Source of the DNA: Ricordea florida
Lineage: Eukaryota; Cnidaria; Anthozoa; Corallimorpharia; Ricordeidae
Length of the DNA: 64,000 nucleotides
Assembly (NCBI GenBank): GCA_949710005.1
Contig: OX453272.1
Coordinates: forward strand, 480,001 to 544,000
Reading direction: 5' to 3'
Shown here: piece by piece, positions 1 through 11,600 of the stretch
Position numbering within the stretch: the first letter of the stretch is position 1
How the letters are laid out: every line of letters begins with the position of its first letter
Program-made: the position numbers and the translations under genes
Notes under the pieces: generated by a model
Told to the model about the DNA's origin: nothing
Databases searched by the model: none
What the model saw: the letters and a program-made list of their open reading frames with translations, nothing else

Positions 1-1803
1 TTTATATTTTGATTACCTTTGTGAACAATATGATTTTGCTATTTGATTTTTTAAAATTAAGATTGATTGAATTATGCAACACCTTATCACTGAAAAGAAT
101 ACTAGATCGTATTTTGGACCATTTTCTGTCAAACTTAAATGTTAACAACTTATAGGTTCTATAATCGAAAGCAATCTTAAACTTGTTTCGGTGTTGAGCT
201 GTGTAACAAACGAACGAAGCAAATCTGTGTTTGATTGTTTCGGTCTTTCGCTCTTTAGCGACGCCTTTTCACACATGGTATCAAGATCTCTGAAAAAAAC
301 TTAAAAGCTTAAAACTGCAGAAGATTCAAACAATTCTCTCATTCGAACGGCTTGCAGCTTTTCGATCAAACAGATTCCAGTCTCAATTAATTGCCGATTA
401 ATTTTCCGCCGAAAGATGAAAGACCGAGATCAAATCACACCAGATCATGCATGTCAAAGGACAACAAAGGACGGACTGGAGAAATCAATATCGAGTGAAA
501 CATTTTACGTTTCAAAACAAAATACGACATTCACATGGTATTGGGCCACCGCGACTTTCTTTTTAATCCTAACGTCTAAGAAACGTTGTTTGCTGTCTTG
601 CACGCCTTGTCAGTTGTCACAACTCTTTTCTGGCGGTCAGGAAACAGGATGCTACCGTATGACCCAACCAGTGAAGCGCCACAGATTAGAAGTTAATTTA
701 CCGTGAAACTCATAGTTTTGCACGGGCTAAAGAAGTCCCAGGACTATTAGCTTTCCATAATTGTCACGCTGTGGTCAAGATAACAATATTCATAAGGTCA
801 GATACGTGTAATTTTGGCATATCAGTGATAGTAAATTCACTGGAATTTACGAACAAAGTGAATGTGCACTGGCGGTTTAAGCCCAGTTAACTTTTACTTG
901 AAAGGTTAGACTATTTTTTTAAGACTAATAATAAATTTAAAACTTGCGATCATTACTGTAACTGGACACAATGTGGCGGGATCAGTTACAAAGCTAATAA
1001 CAAAGCTTCCATTGACTAGTGCGCAGTTTGTCGGCTACTAATCAACCATCGTTTTCAACAGTTGTTACCAACGTATATAGCATGTATTCCGTGATCACAT
1101 TCTTAATATCAGCTTAAGATTTGTTACGGAATATGTGGTCAGTTTGAGATCAATTCCTCCTTGGAGACGAAACTTCGTGCGCGCTACAAGCCACCACAAA
1201 CATTATTTCACGAAGGTCCAAATCTCTGGGGATCATCGATATATAGCTTTTACAATCATCGAATCATAGCAATACTTTTTAGGATTGAGGTACGATCTTA
1301 CCTGATATGTAGTAGACTTGAAAGGTTGATGTTGATGAAAATGAAGACAGAAGACTGAGAAAATTTGGAAAGAACGGTGGTTGAATTGATCGTTCAACTG
1401 CAGCCTGGTTCAACTGAGCGCATTGTGGCCTCGCTCTGAGCATTGGCATTCTTCTCTTCCCGCCACAAATTTCAAGCTGCTTATTGGTTCAAAGACTCGC
1501 ATCCAGTTTTTGTCAGTCACATTTTGGACTTGGTTGCTGTGCCGTTCGTGGGCTTTCGCTTTTCCTAAAAGCACAAGGGACGATTCTGGCTCCAAAAAGT
1601 GGTGATTTTAAGCTGAAGGTGAGCCTTCGCATTCAACTCTTTGGCGAAGAAAGAAACTAAAACGAAAAATTCAAAGTAACCAAGAAGACGAGTTGTGTGA
1701 CAACGAAATATCACAACATCAACCGGATTCCCAAGATCAAGATGCATGTAAACATGGACACGGCTCCACTTCAAAGTTACAAAGTGACACATAAGTTGAC
1801 GAT
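1..1803. other. Left single-copy flank without a convincing gene
   Basis: AT-rich unique sequence. Short open frames exist at 416-706, 1161-1358 and on both strands around 1410-1605. None shows a recognisable domain, a convincing splice context or a repeat of known type. A copia-like primer-binding motif (TGGTATCAAGATC) starts at 277. A GC-richer, promoter-like stretch lies near 1430-1490. Otherwise I see nothing that can be annotated. Confidence 0.5.
1430..1490 (+). promoter_or_regulatory. Candidate promoter of the two-exon gene
   Basis: This stretch is GC-richer than its surroundings. It holds TTCCCGCC (1457-1464, E2F-like) and an inverted CCAAT box, ATTGGT (1483-1488). It lies about 315 bp upstream of the ATG at 1804, and AAG|GTGAGC near 1618 could be the donor of a 5'-UTR intron. 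Motif matches this short occur by chance, so this is inference from position and composition. Confidence 0.2.
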
Positions 1804-2786
1804 ATGATGCAGACGATTCAAAGTGACAGTAGTTTTTCTAGCTTTTCGGACCACTTTTGTCTTGGTAAGCGTCATTTTCATTCTTTTCAGTCACGAGTTG
1901 AGCATAAATATTTTTGCACAATTTTCACGTAATTAATGCATATGCCAGCCTGTTGATCGAGCCTTTGGAGAGATCTAGAGTAAACATTCCCACGTGGAGT
2001 TTTTTTTTAAGTCGCAAAGGGCCTTGAGTGTATTCCTGAGTTAGAAATTAGAATTTAGAATTGTGGCAATACGATTTGTGTCAAAACTTCGTGCTATAAG
2101 TTAAGTGATCTTAATACATGAATGTAGTGCTCAGACCGCATGAGTTATTTTTCTATTTCAAATTTGCTGCACCCTTTATGACAACGCACAAACAATCTTT
2201 ATTACAGCCCCCAAAACGAGAGTTTTTTTTTTGCGTCGGAGCAACTTCAAAATTATACCCCGGCCATATTTGAACGTTTAAAATCTACTTTCCTACGTCA
2301 ATAATCAAGGCTTCAGAAACAACTCTCAATGATCTCAATTGAAAATTCTATGGGTTTTCATTGTGCTTGAAATCAATGCCGAAGAACAATCATTATCATA
2401 GTCCCACATCCTTATAGACTATATCAGTAATTTTATTTATATAATTTTCTTTTGATACCAGATGACAGTGTTTCCTTAATTTCTGAAAATTCTGCTGACC
2501 ACAAGTTCAATGAATTTGTCAGCTTGATGCAAGAGATACCAGCTAATGAAGAATTTCGTGTAACACTGAGAGTAACACTGTGCATAAAGAAATCACGGAT
2601 ACCTACATGTATGCAGAAGAACTAGCCAGACTAATTGAGGAAATAGAAGTGGAAAAAGTGGCATTGGGTGTTGAAGAAACAAAAGATGAAGGCACAGAAC
2701 TTGAATTGTTGTATGAATATAGCAGAATTACTGTTGGAGAAAGTTTAGCTCTTATCCCAAGGAAAATAATGCAGCAAAAGGGTTGA
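1804..2786 (+). CDS. Possible two-exon gene of unknown function, probably frameshifted
   Basis: Exon 1 runs 1804-1864. It starts at tandem ATGs just after an in-frame TAA (1792-1794) and encodes a Ser/Phe-rich peptide (MMQTIQSDSSFSSFSDHFCL). It ends at a good donor, CTTG|GTAAGC. Exon 2 starts at 2462 after a T-rich acceptor ending ATACCAG. The 597-bp intron is phase 1 and the frame carries through, giving an acidic stretch (DDSVSLISENSADHKFNEF and onward). This frame stops at TAG 2623-2625, for 74 residues. A different frame from about 2571 to the TGA at 2784-2786 is also protein-like, rich in Glu and helix-formers (AEELARLIEEIEVEK). The switch falls at a near-duplicate GTAACACTG pair (2560-2580). 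The simplest reading is one coding exon with an indel, either a pseudogene or an assembly error. I recognise no family. The intron phase match is the best evidence that this is a gene. Confidence 0.38.
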
Positions 2787-3142
2787 GCCAATTCAAAGAA
2801 TACTTCCAATGTCTTAAGCATCCTATGAAAAAATGTATTTTCTATTTATTTTAGAAAAATGCTGTGAAGAAAAAAAGAAAACAACTTGTTTACTTTGATC
2901 ATAAAAATGGAAATTCTCTTTGACTGCACCATCATCATGTCTAAAGCTTGTGCTAGGTCTGTGTTTTTTGTGAAGATATAGAAACAGTTTTAAACCGATC
3001 AGAATATTTTTGGGGGTGCTAATTTCTAACTGAACAATGATACGTTGCAATTGAATTTTGATTTTAAATAAAATAGGAATAAAATATAGTTTAACTTGGC
3101 ATGCATGTTACGTATAACATTGTGGGGTGTTTGGGATAAAAC
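2787..3142. other. Spacer downstream of the two-exon gene
   Basis: AT-rich sequence with no supportable gene. AATAAA-type hexamers occur near 3066-3082 and could serve as polyadenylation signals for the gene ending at 2786. The minus-strand frame at 2823-3050 has no recognisable content. Confidence 0.35.
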
Positions 3143-3436
3143 AGGATTAAAATAGACTATTTTAGACATCTTTTGCAATTTCGAGTAGAATCTCCCTCAA
3201 AAAAACAGGAATAAAACAGTCTATTTTAAGTCTATTTTACATCATTCAAGGTTTTCATCAATAAAATAGGATTGTAATAGCCTATTTTATTTATATTTTC
3301 CAAAGGAACTGCCAATAACCTTTCCTTTCTGCAGAAAAATATAAATAAAATAGCCTATTTTATCACTGTTTTATACAGCAATACTGATATCAGAATGTAA
3401 AATTGGGTTAAAATAGTCTGTTTTACAGACTATTTT
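3143..3436. repeat. Five degenerate AT-rich palindromic repeats next to the array
   Basis: A block of about 22 bp, ending in a core like AAAATAG-N-CTATTTTA, recurs at 3143-3164, 3207-3228, 3268-3289, 3341-3362 and 3404-3425. Spacing is 61-73 bp. Each core is an inverted repeat able to form a short hairpin. The last copy continues into a second half-palindrome (CAGACTATTTTTT) that ends two bases before the first satellite monomer. These look like transposon subterminal repeats or a small foldback element, but I see no terminal repeats or target duplication. Confidence 0.55.
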
Positions 3437-4470
3437 TTCAGAATATGAGAGTCTGAAGCAGGCTAAATATCAGCATAAAACAGTACTGTGCAGAATATGA
3501 GAGTCTGAAGCAGGCTAAATATCAGCATAAAACAGTACTGTGCAGAATATGAGAGTCTGAAGCAGGCTAAATATCAGCATAAAACAGTACTGTGCAGAAT
3601 ATGAGAGTCTGAAGCAGGCTAAATATCAGCATAAAACAGTACTGTGCAGAATATAAGAGTCTAAAGCAGGCTAAATATCAGCATAAAACAGTACTGTGCA
3701 AAATATGAGAGTCTGAAGCAGGCTAGATATCAGCATAAAACAGTAAGTTGCAGAATATGAGAGTCTGAAGCAGGCTAAATATCAGCATAAAACAGTACTG
3801 TGCAGAATATGAGAGCCTGAAGCAGGCTAAATATCAGCATAAAACAGTACTGTGCAAAATATGAGAGTCTGAAGCAGGCTAAATATCAGCATAAAACAGT
3901 ACTGTGCAGAATATGAGAGTCTGAAGCAGGCTAAATATCAGCATAAAACAGTACTGTGCAAAATATGAGAGTCTGAAGCAGGCTAAATATCAGCATAAAA
4001 CAGTAAGTTGCAGAATATGAGAGCCTGAAGCAGGCTAAATATCAGAATAAAACAGTACTGTGCAGAATATGAAAGTCTGAAGCAGGCTAAATATCAGCAT
4101 AAAACAGTACTGTGCAGAATATGAGCGTCTGAAGCAGGCTAAATATCAGCATAAAACAGTACTGTGCAGAATATGAGAGTCTGAAGCACGCTAAATATCA
4201 GCATAAAACAGTACTGTGCAGAATATGAGAGTCTGAAGCAGGCTAAATATCAGCATAAAACAGTACTGTGCAGAATATGAGAGTCTAAAGCAGGCTAAAT
4301 ATCAGCATAAAACAGTACTGTGCAGAATATGAGAGTCTGAAGCAGGCTAAATATCAGCATAAGACAGTACTGTGCAGAATATGAGAGTCTGAAGCAGGCT
4401 AAATATCAGCATAAAACAGTACTGTGCAGAATATGAGAGTCTGAACCAGGGTAAATATCAGCATAAAACA

Positions 4471-7400
4471 GTACTGTGCAGAATATGAGCGTCTGAAGCA
4501 GGCTAAATATCAGCATAAAAACGTACTGTGCAGAATATGAGAGTCTGAAGCAGGATAAATATCAGCATAAAACAGTACTGTGCAGAATATGAGAGTCTGA
4601 AGCAGGCTAAATATCAGCATAAAACAGTACTGTGCAGAATATGAGAGCCTAAAGCAGGCTAAATATCAGCATAAAACAGTACTGTGCAGAATATGAGAGT
4701 CTGAAGCAGGCTAAATATCAGCATAAAACAGTACTGTGCAGAATATGAGAGTCTGAAGCAGGCTAAATATCAGCATAAAACAGTACTGTGCAGAATATGA
4801 GAGTCTGAAGCAGGCTAAATATCAGCATAAAAAAGTACTGTGCAGAATATGAGAGCCTAAAGCAGGCTAAATATCAGCATAAAACAGTACTGTGCAGAAT
4901 ATGAGAGTCTGAAGCAGGCTAAATATCAGCATAAAAACGTACTGTGCAGAATATGAGAGTCTGAAGCAGGCTAAAGATCAGCATAAAACAGTACTGTGCA
5001 GAATATGAGAGTCTAAAGCAGGCTAAATATCAGCATAAAACAGTACTGTGCAGAATATGAGAGTCTGAAGCAGGCTAAATATCAGCATAAAACAGTACTG
5101 TGCAGAATATGAGAGTCTGAAGCCGGCTAAATATCAGCATAAAACAGTACTGTGCAGAATATGAGAGTCTGAAGCAGGGTAAATATCAGCATAAAACAGT
5201 ACTGTGCAGAATATGAGAGTCTGAAGCAGGCTAAATATCAGCATAAAACAGTACTGTGCAGAATATGAGAGTCTGAAGCAGGCTAAATATCAGCATAAAA
5301 CAGTACTGTGCAGAATATGAGAGTCTGAAGCAGGCTAAATATCAGCATAAAACAGTACTGTGCAGAACATGAGAGAGTCTGAAGCAGGCTAAATATCAGC
5401 ATAAAACAGTACTGTGCAGAATATGAGAGCCTGAAGCAGGCTAAATATCAGCATAAAACAGTACTGTGCAGAATATGAGAGTCTGAAGCAGGGTAAATAT
5501 CAGCATAAAACAGTACTGTGCAGAATATGAGAGTCTGAAGCAGGCTAAATATCAGCATAAAACAGTACTGTGCAGAATATGAGAGTCTGAAGCAGGCTAA
5601 ATATCAGCATAAAACAGTACTGTGCAGAATATGAGAGCCTGAAGCAGGCTAAATATTAGCATAAAACAGTACTGTGCAGAATATGAGAGTCTGAAGCAGG
5701 CTAAATATCAGCATAAAACAGTACTGTGCAGAATATGAGAGTCTGAAGCAGGGTAAATATCAGCATAAAACAGTACTGTGCAGAATATGAGAGTCTGAAG
5801 CAGGCTACATATCAGCATAAAACAGTACTGTGCAGAATATGAGAGTCTGAAGCAGGCTAAATATCAGCATAAAACAGTACTGTGCAGAACATGAGAGAGT
5901 CTGAAGCAGGCTAAATATCAGCATAAAACAGTACTGTGCAGAATATGAGAGCCTGAAGCAGGCTAAATATCAGCATAAAACAGTACTGTGCAGAATATGA
6001 GAGTCTGAAGCAGGGTAAATATCAGCATAAAACAGTACTGTGCAGAATATGAGAGCCTGAAGCAGGCTAAATATCAGCATAAAACAGTACTGTGCAGAAT
6101 ATGAGAGTCTGAAGCAGGCTAAATATCAGCATAAAACAGTACTGTGCAGAATATGAGAGTCTGAAGCAGGCTAAATATCAGCATAAAACAGTACTGTGCA
6201 GAATATGAGAGCCTGAAGCAGGCTAAATATCAGCATAAAACAGTACTGTGCAGAATATGAGAGTCTGAAGCAGGGTAAATATCAGCATAAAACAGTACTG
6301 TGCAGAATATGAGAGCCTGAAGCAGGCTAAATATCAGCATAAAACAGTACTGTGCAGAATATGAGAGTCTGAAGCAGGCTAAATATCAGCATAAAACAGT
6401 ACTGTGCAGAATATGAGAGTCTGAAGCAGGCTAAATATCAGCATAAAACAGTAGTGTGCAGAATATGAGAGTCTGAAGCAGGCTAAATATCAGCATAAAA
6501 CAGTACTGTGCAGAATATGAGAGTCTGAAGCAGGCTAAATATCAGCATAAAACAGTACTGTGCAGAATATGAGAGTCTGAAGCAGGCTAAATATCAGCAT
6601 AAAACAGTACTGTGCAGAATATGAGAGTCTGAAGCAGGCTAAATATCAGCATAAAACAGTACTGTGCAGAATATGAGAGTCTGAAGCAGACTAAATATCA
6701 GCATAAAACAGTACTGTGCAGAATATGAGCGTCTGAAGCAGGCTAAATATCAGCATAAAAACGTACTGTGCAGAATATGAGAGTCTGAAGCAGGATAAAT
6801 ATCAGCATAAAACAGTACTGTGCAGAATATGAGAGTCTGAAGCAGGCTAAATATCAGCATAAAACAGTACTGTGCAGAATATGAGAGCCTAAAGCAGGCT
6901 AAATATCAGCATAAAACAGTACTGTGCAGAATATGAGAGTCTGAAGCAGGCTAAATATCAGCATAAAACAGTACTGTGCAGAATATGAGAGTCTGAAGCA
7001 GGCTAAATATCAGCATAAAACAGTACTGTGCAGAATATGAGAGTCTGAAGCAGGCTAAATATCAGCATAAAAAAGTACTGTGCAGAATATGAGAGCCTAA
7101 AGCAGGCTAAATATCAGCATAAAACAGTACTGTGCAGAATATGAGAGTCTGAAGCAGGCTAAATATCAGCATAAAAACGTACTGTGCAGAATATGAGAGT
7201 CTGAAGCAGGCTAAAGATCAGCATAAAACAGTACTGTGCAGAATATGAGAGTCTAAAGCAGGCTAAATATCAGCATAAAACAGTACTGTGCAGAATATGA
7301 GAGTCTGAAGCAGGCTAAATATCAGCATAAAACAGTACTGTGCAGAATATGAGAGTCTGAAGCAGGCTAAATATCAGCATAAAACAGTACTGTGCAGAAT

Positions 7401-8690
7401 ATGAGAGTCTGAAGCAGGGTAAATATCAGCATAAAACAGTACTGTGCAGAATATGAGAGTCTGAAGCAGGCTAAATATCAGCATAAAACAGTACTGTGCA
7501 GAATATGAGAGTCTGAAGCAGGCTAAATATCAGCATAAAACAGTACTGTGCAGAATATGAGAGTCTGAAGCAGGCTAAATATCAGCATAAAACAGTACTG
7601 TGCAGAACATGAGAGAGTCTGAAGCAGGCTAAATATCAGCATAAAACAGTACTGTGCAGAATATGAGAGCCTGAAGCAGGCTAAATATCAGCATAAAACA
7701 GTACTGTGCAGAATATGAGAGTCTGAAGCAGGGTAAATATCAGCATAAAACAGTACTGTGCAGAATATGAGAGTCTGAAGCAGGCTAAATATCAGCATAA
7801 AACAGTACTGTGCAGAATATGAGAGTCTGAAGCAGGCTAAATATCAGCATAAAACAGTACTGTGCAGAATATGAGAGCCTGAAGCAGGCTAAATATTAGC
7901 ATAAAACAGTACTGTGCAGAATATGAGAGTCTGAAGCAGGCTAAATATCAGCATAAAACAGTACTGTGCAGAATATGAGAGTCTGAAGCAGGGTAAATAT
8001 CAGCATAAAACAGTACTGTGCAGAATATGAGAGTCTGAAGCAGGCTACATATCAGCATAAAACAGTACTGTGCAGAATATGAGAGTCTGAAGCAGGCTAA
8101 ATATCAGCATAAAACAGTACTGTGCAGAACATGAGAGAGTCTGAAGCAGGCTAAATATCAGCATAAAACAGTACTGTGCAGAATATGAGAGCCTGAAGCA
8201 GGCTAAATATCAGCATAAAACAGTACTGTGCAGAATATGAGAGTCTGAAGCAGGGTAAATATCAGCATAAAACAGTACTGTGCAGAATATGAGAGCCTGA
8301 AGCAGGCTAAATATCAGCATAAAACAGTACTGTGCAGAATATGAGAGTCTGAAGCAGGCTAAATATCAGCATAAAACAGTACTGTGCAGAATATGAGAGT
8401 CTGAAGCAGGCTAAATATCAGCATAAAACAGTAGTGTGCAGAATATGAGAGTCTGAAGCAGGCTAAATATCAGCATAAAACAGTACTGTGCAGAATATGA
8501 GAGTCTGAAGCAGGCTAAATATCAGCATAAAACAGTACTGTGCAGAATATGAGAGTCTGAAGCAGGCTAAATATCAGCATAAAACAGTACTGTGCAGAAT
8601 ATGAGAGTCTGAAGCAGGCTAAATATCAGCATAAAACAGTACTGTGCAGAATATGAGAGTCTGAAGCAGACTAAATATCAGCATAAAAAA
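4471..8690 (+). repeat. Higher-order repeat, about 2,240 bp (43 monomers), two copies
   Basis: The variant string repeats at an exact offset of 2,240 bp. Examples: GAGCGTCT monomer 4489/6729, AAAGATCAGC 4973/7213, 54-bp AACATGAGAGAG monomer 5366/7606, AAATATTAGC 5651/7891, CTACAT monomer 5805/8045. From about 6,200 in the first copy the offset falls to 1,980 (GTAGTGTGC 6451/8431), a five-monomer indel. A related part recurs at offset 5,364 (GCACG 4186/9550, CTGAACCAGG 4441/9805). Confidence 0.85.
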
Positions 8691-11600
8691 GTACTGTGCA
8701 GAATATGAGAGCCTAAAGCACGCTAAATATCAGCATAAAACAGTACTGTGCAGAATATGAGAGTCTGAAGCAGGCTAAATATCAGCATAAAACAGTACTG
8801 TGCAGAATATGAGAGTCTGAAGCAGGCTAAATATCAGCATAAAAACGTACTGTGCAGAATATGAGAGTCTGAAGCAGGCTAAAGATCAGCATAAAACAGT
8901 ACTGTGCAGAATATGAGAGTCTAAAGCAGGCTAAATATCAGCATAAAACAGTACTGTGCAGAATATGAGAGTCTGAAGCAGGCTAAATATCAGCATAAAA
9001 CAGTACTGTGCAGAATATGAGAGTCTGAAGCAGGCTAAATATCAGCATAAAACAGTACTGTGCAGAATATGAGAGTCTGAAGCAGGCTAAATATCAGCAT
9101 AAAACAGTACTGTGCAGAATATGAGAGCCTGAAGGAGGCTAAATATCAGCATAAAACAGTACTGTGCAGAATATGAGAGTCTGAATTAGGCTAAATATCA
9201 GCATAAAACAGTACTGTGCAGAATATGAGAGTCTAAAGCAGGCTAAATATCAGCATAAAACAGTACTGTGCAGAATATGAGAGTCTGAAGCAGGCTAAAT
9301 ATCAGCATAAAACAGTACTGTGCAGAATATGAGCGTCTGAAGCAGGCTAAATATCAGCATAAAACAGTACTGTGCAGAATATGAGAGTCTGAAGCAGGCT
9401 AAATATCAGCATAAGACAGTACTGTGCAGAATATGAGAGTCTGAAGCAGGCTAAATATCAGCATAAAACAGTACTGTGCAGAATATGAGCGTCTGAAGCA
9501 GGCTAAATATCAGCATAAAACAGTACTGTGCAGAATATGAGAGTCTGAAGCACGCTAAATATCAGCATAAAACAGTACTGTGCAGAATATGAGAGTCTGA
9601 AGCAGGCTAAATATCAGCATAAAACAGTACTGTGCAGAATATGAGAGTCTAAAGCAGGCTAAATATCAGCATAAAACAGTACTGTGCAGAATATGAGAGT
9701 CTGAAGCAGGCTAAATATCAGCATAAGACAGTACTGTGCAGAATATGAGAGTCTGAAGCAGGCTAAATATCAGCATAAAACAGTACTGTGCAGAATATGA
9801 GAGTCTGAACCAGGGTAAATATCAGCATAAAACAGTACTGTGCAGAATATGAGCGTCTGAAGCAGGCTAAATATCAGCATAAAAACGTACTGTGCAGAAT
9901 ATGAGAGTCTGAAGCAGGATAAATATCAGCATAAAACAGTACTGTGCAGAATATGAGAGTCTGAAGCAGGCTAAATATCAGCATAAAACAGTACTGTGCA
10001 GAATATGAGAGCCTAAAGCAGGCTAAATATCAGCATAAAACAGTACTGTGCAGAATATGAGAGTCTGAAGCAGGCTAAATATCAGCATAAAACAGTACTG
10101 TGCAGAATATGAGAGTCTGAAGCAGGGTAAATATCAGCATAAAACAGTACTGTGCAGAATATGAGAGTCTGAAGCAGGCTAAATATCAGCATAAAAAAGT
10201 ACTGTGCAGAATATGAGAGCCTAAAGCAGGCTAAATATCAGCATAAAACAGTACTGTGCAGAATATGAGAGTCTGAAGCAGGCTAAATATCAGCATAAAA
10301 CAGTACTGTGCAGAATATGAGAGTCTGAAGCAGGCTAAATATCAGCATAAAAACGTACTGTGCAGAATATGAGAGTCTGAAGCAGGCTAAAGATCAGCAT
10401 AAAACAGTACTGTGCAGAATATGAGAGTCTAAAGCAGGCTAAATATCAGCATAAAACAGTACTGTGCAGAATATGAGAGTCTGAAGCAGGCTAAATATCA
10501 GCATAAAACAGTACTGTGCAGAATATGAGAGTCTGAAGCAGGCTAAATATCAGCATAAAACAGTACTGTGCAGAATATGAGAGTCTGAAGCAGGGTAAAT
10601 ATCAGCATAAAACAGTACTGTGCAGAATATGAGAGTCTGAAGCAGGCTAAATATCAGCATAAAACAGTACTGTGCAGAATATGAGAGTCTGAAGCAGGGT
10701 AAATATCAGCATAAAACAGTACTGTGCAGAATATGAGAGAGTCTGAAGCAGGCTAAATATCAGCATAAAACAGTACTGTGCAGAACATGAGAGAGTCTGA
10801 AGCAGGCTAAATATCAGCATAAAACAGTACTGTGCAGAATATGAGAGCCTGAAGCAGGCTAAATATCAGCATAAAACAGTACTTTGCAGAATATGAGAGT
10901 CTGAAGCAGGGTAAATATCAGCATAAAACAGTACTGTGCAGAATATGAGAGTCTGAAGCAGGCTAAATATCAGCATAAAACAGTACTGTGCAGAATATGA
11001 GAGTCTGAAGCAGGCTAAATATCAGCATAAAACAGTACTGTGCAGAATATGAGAGCCTGAAGCAGGCTAAATATTAGCATAAAACAGTACTGTGCAGAAT
11101 ATGAGAGTCTGAAGCAGGCTAAATATCAGCATAAAACAGTACTGTGCAGAATATGAGAGTCTGAAGCAGGGTAAATATCAGCATAAAACAGTACTGTGCA
11201 GAATATGAGAGTCTGAAGCAGGCTACATATCAGCATAAAACAGTACTGTGCAGAATATGAGAGTCTGAAGCAGGCTAAATATCAGCATAAAACAGTACTG
11301 TGCAGAACCATGAGAGAGTCTGAAGCAGGCTAAATATCAGCATAAAACAGTACTGTGCAGAATATGAGAGCCTGAAGCAGGCTAAATATCAGCATAAAAC
11401 AGTACTGTGCAGAATATGAGAGTCTGAAGCAGGCTAAATATCAGCATAAAAACGTACTGTGCAGAATATGAGAGTCTGAAGCAGGCTAAAGATCAGCATA
11501 AAACAGTACTGTGCAGAATATGAGAGTCTAAAGCAGGCTAAATATCAGCATAAAACAGTACTGTGCAGAATATGAGAGTCTGAAGCAGGCTAAATATCAG

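Noticed and set aside
416..706. 96-residue frame after the copia-like primer site, considered as gag
   Set aside because: No gag features (zinc knuckle, capsid-like helices) and no pol downstream; the composition looks random.
3543..3594. CENP-B box in the satellite monomer
   Set aside because: No NTTCG...CGGGN-type motif is present in the monomer on either strand; a centromere role is not supported by that signal.
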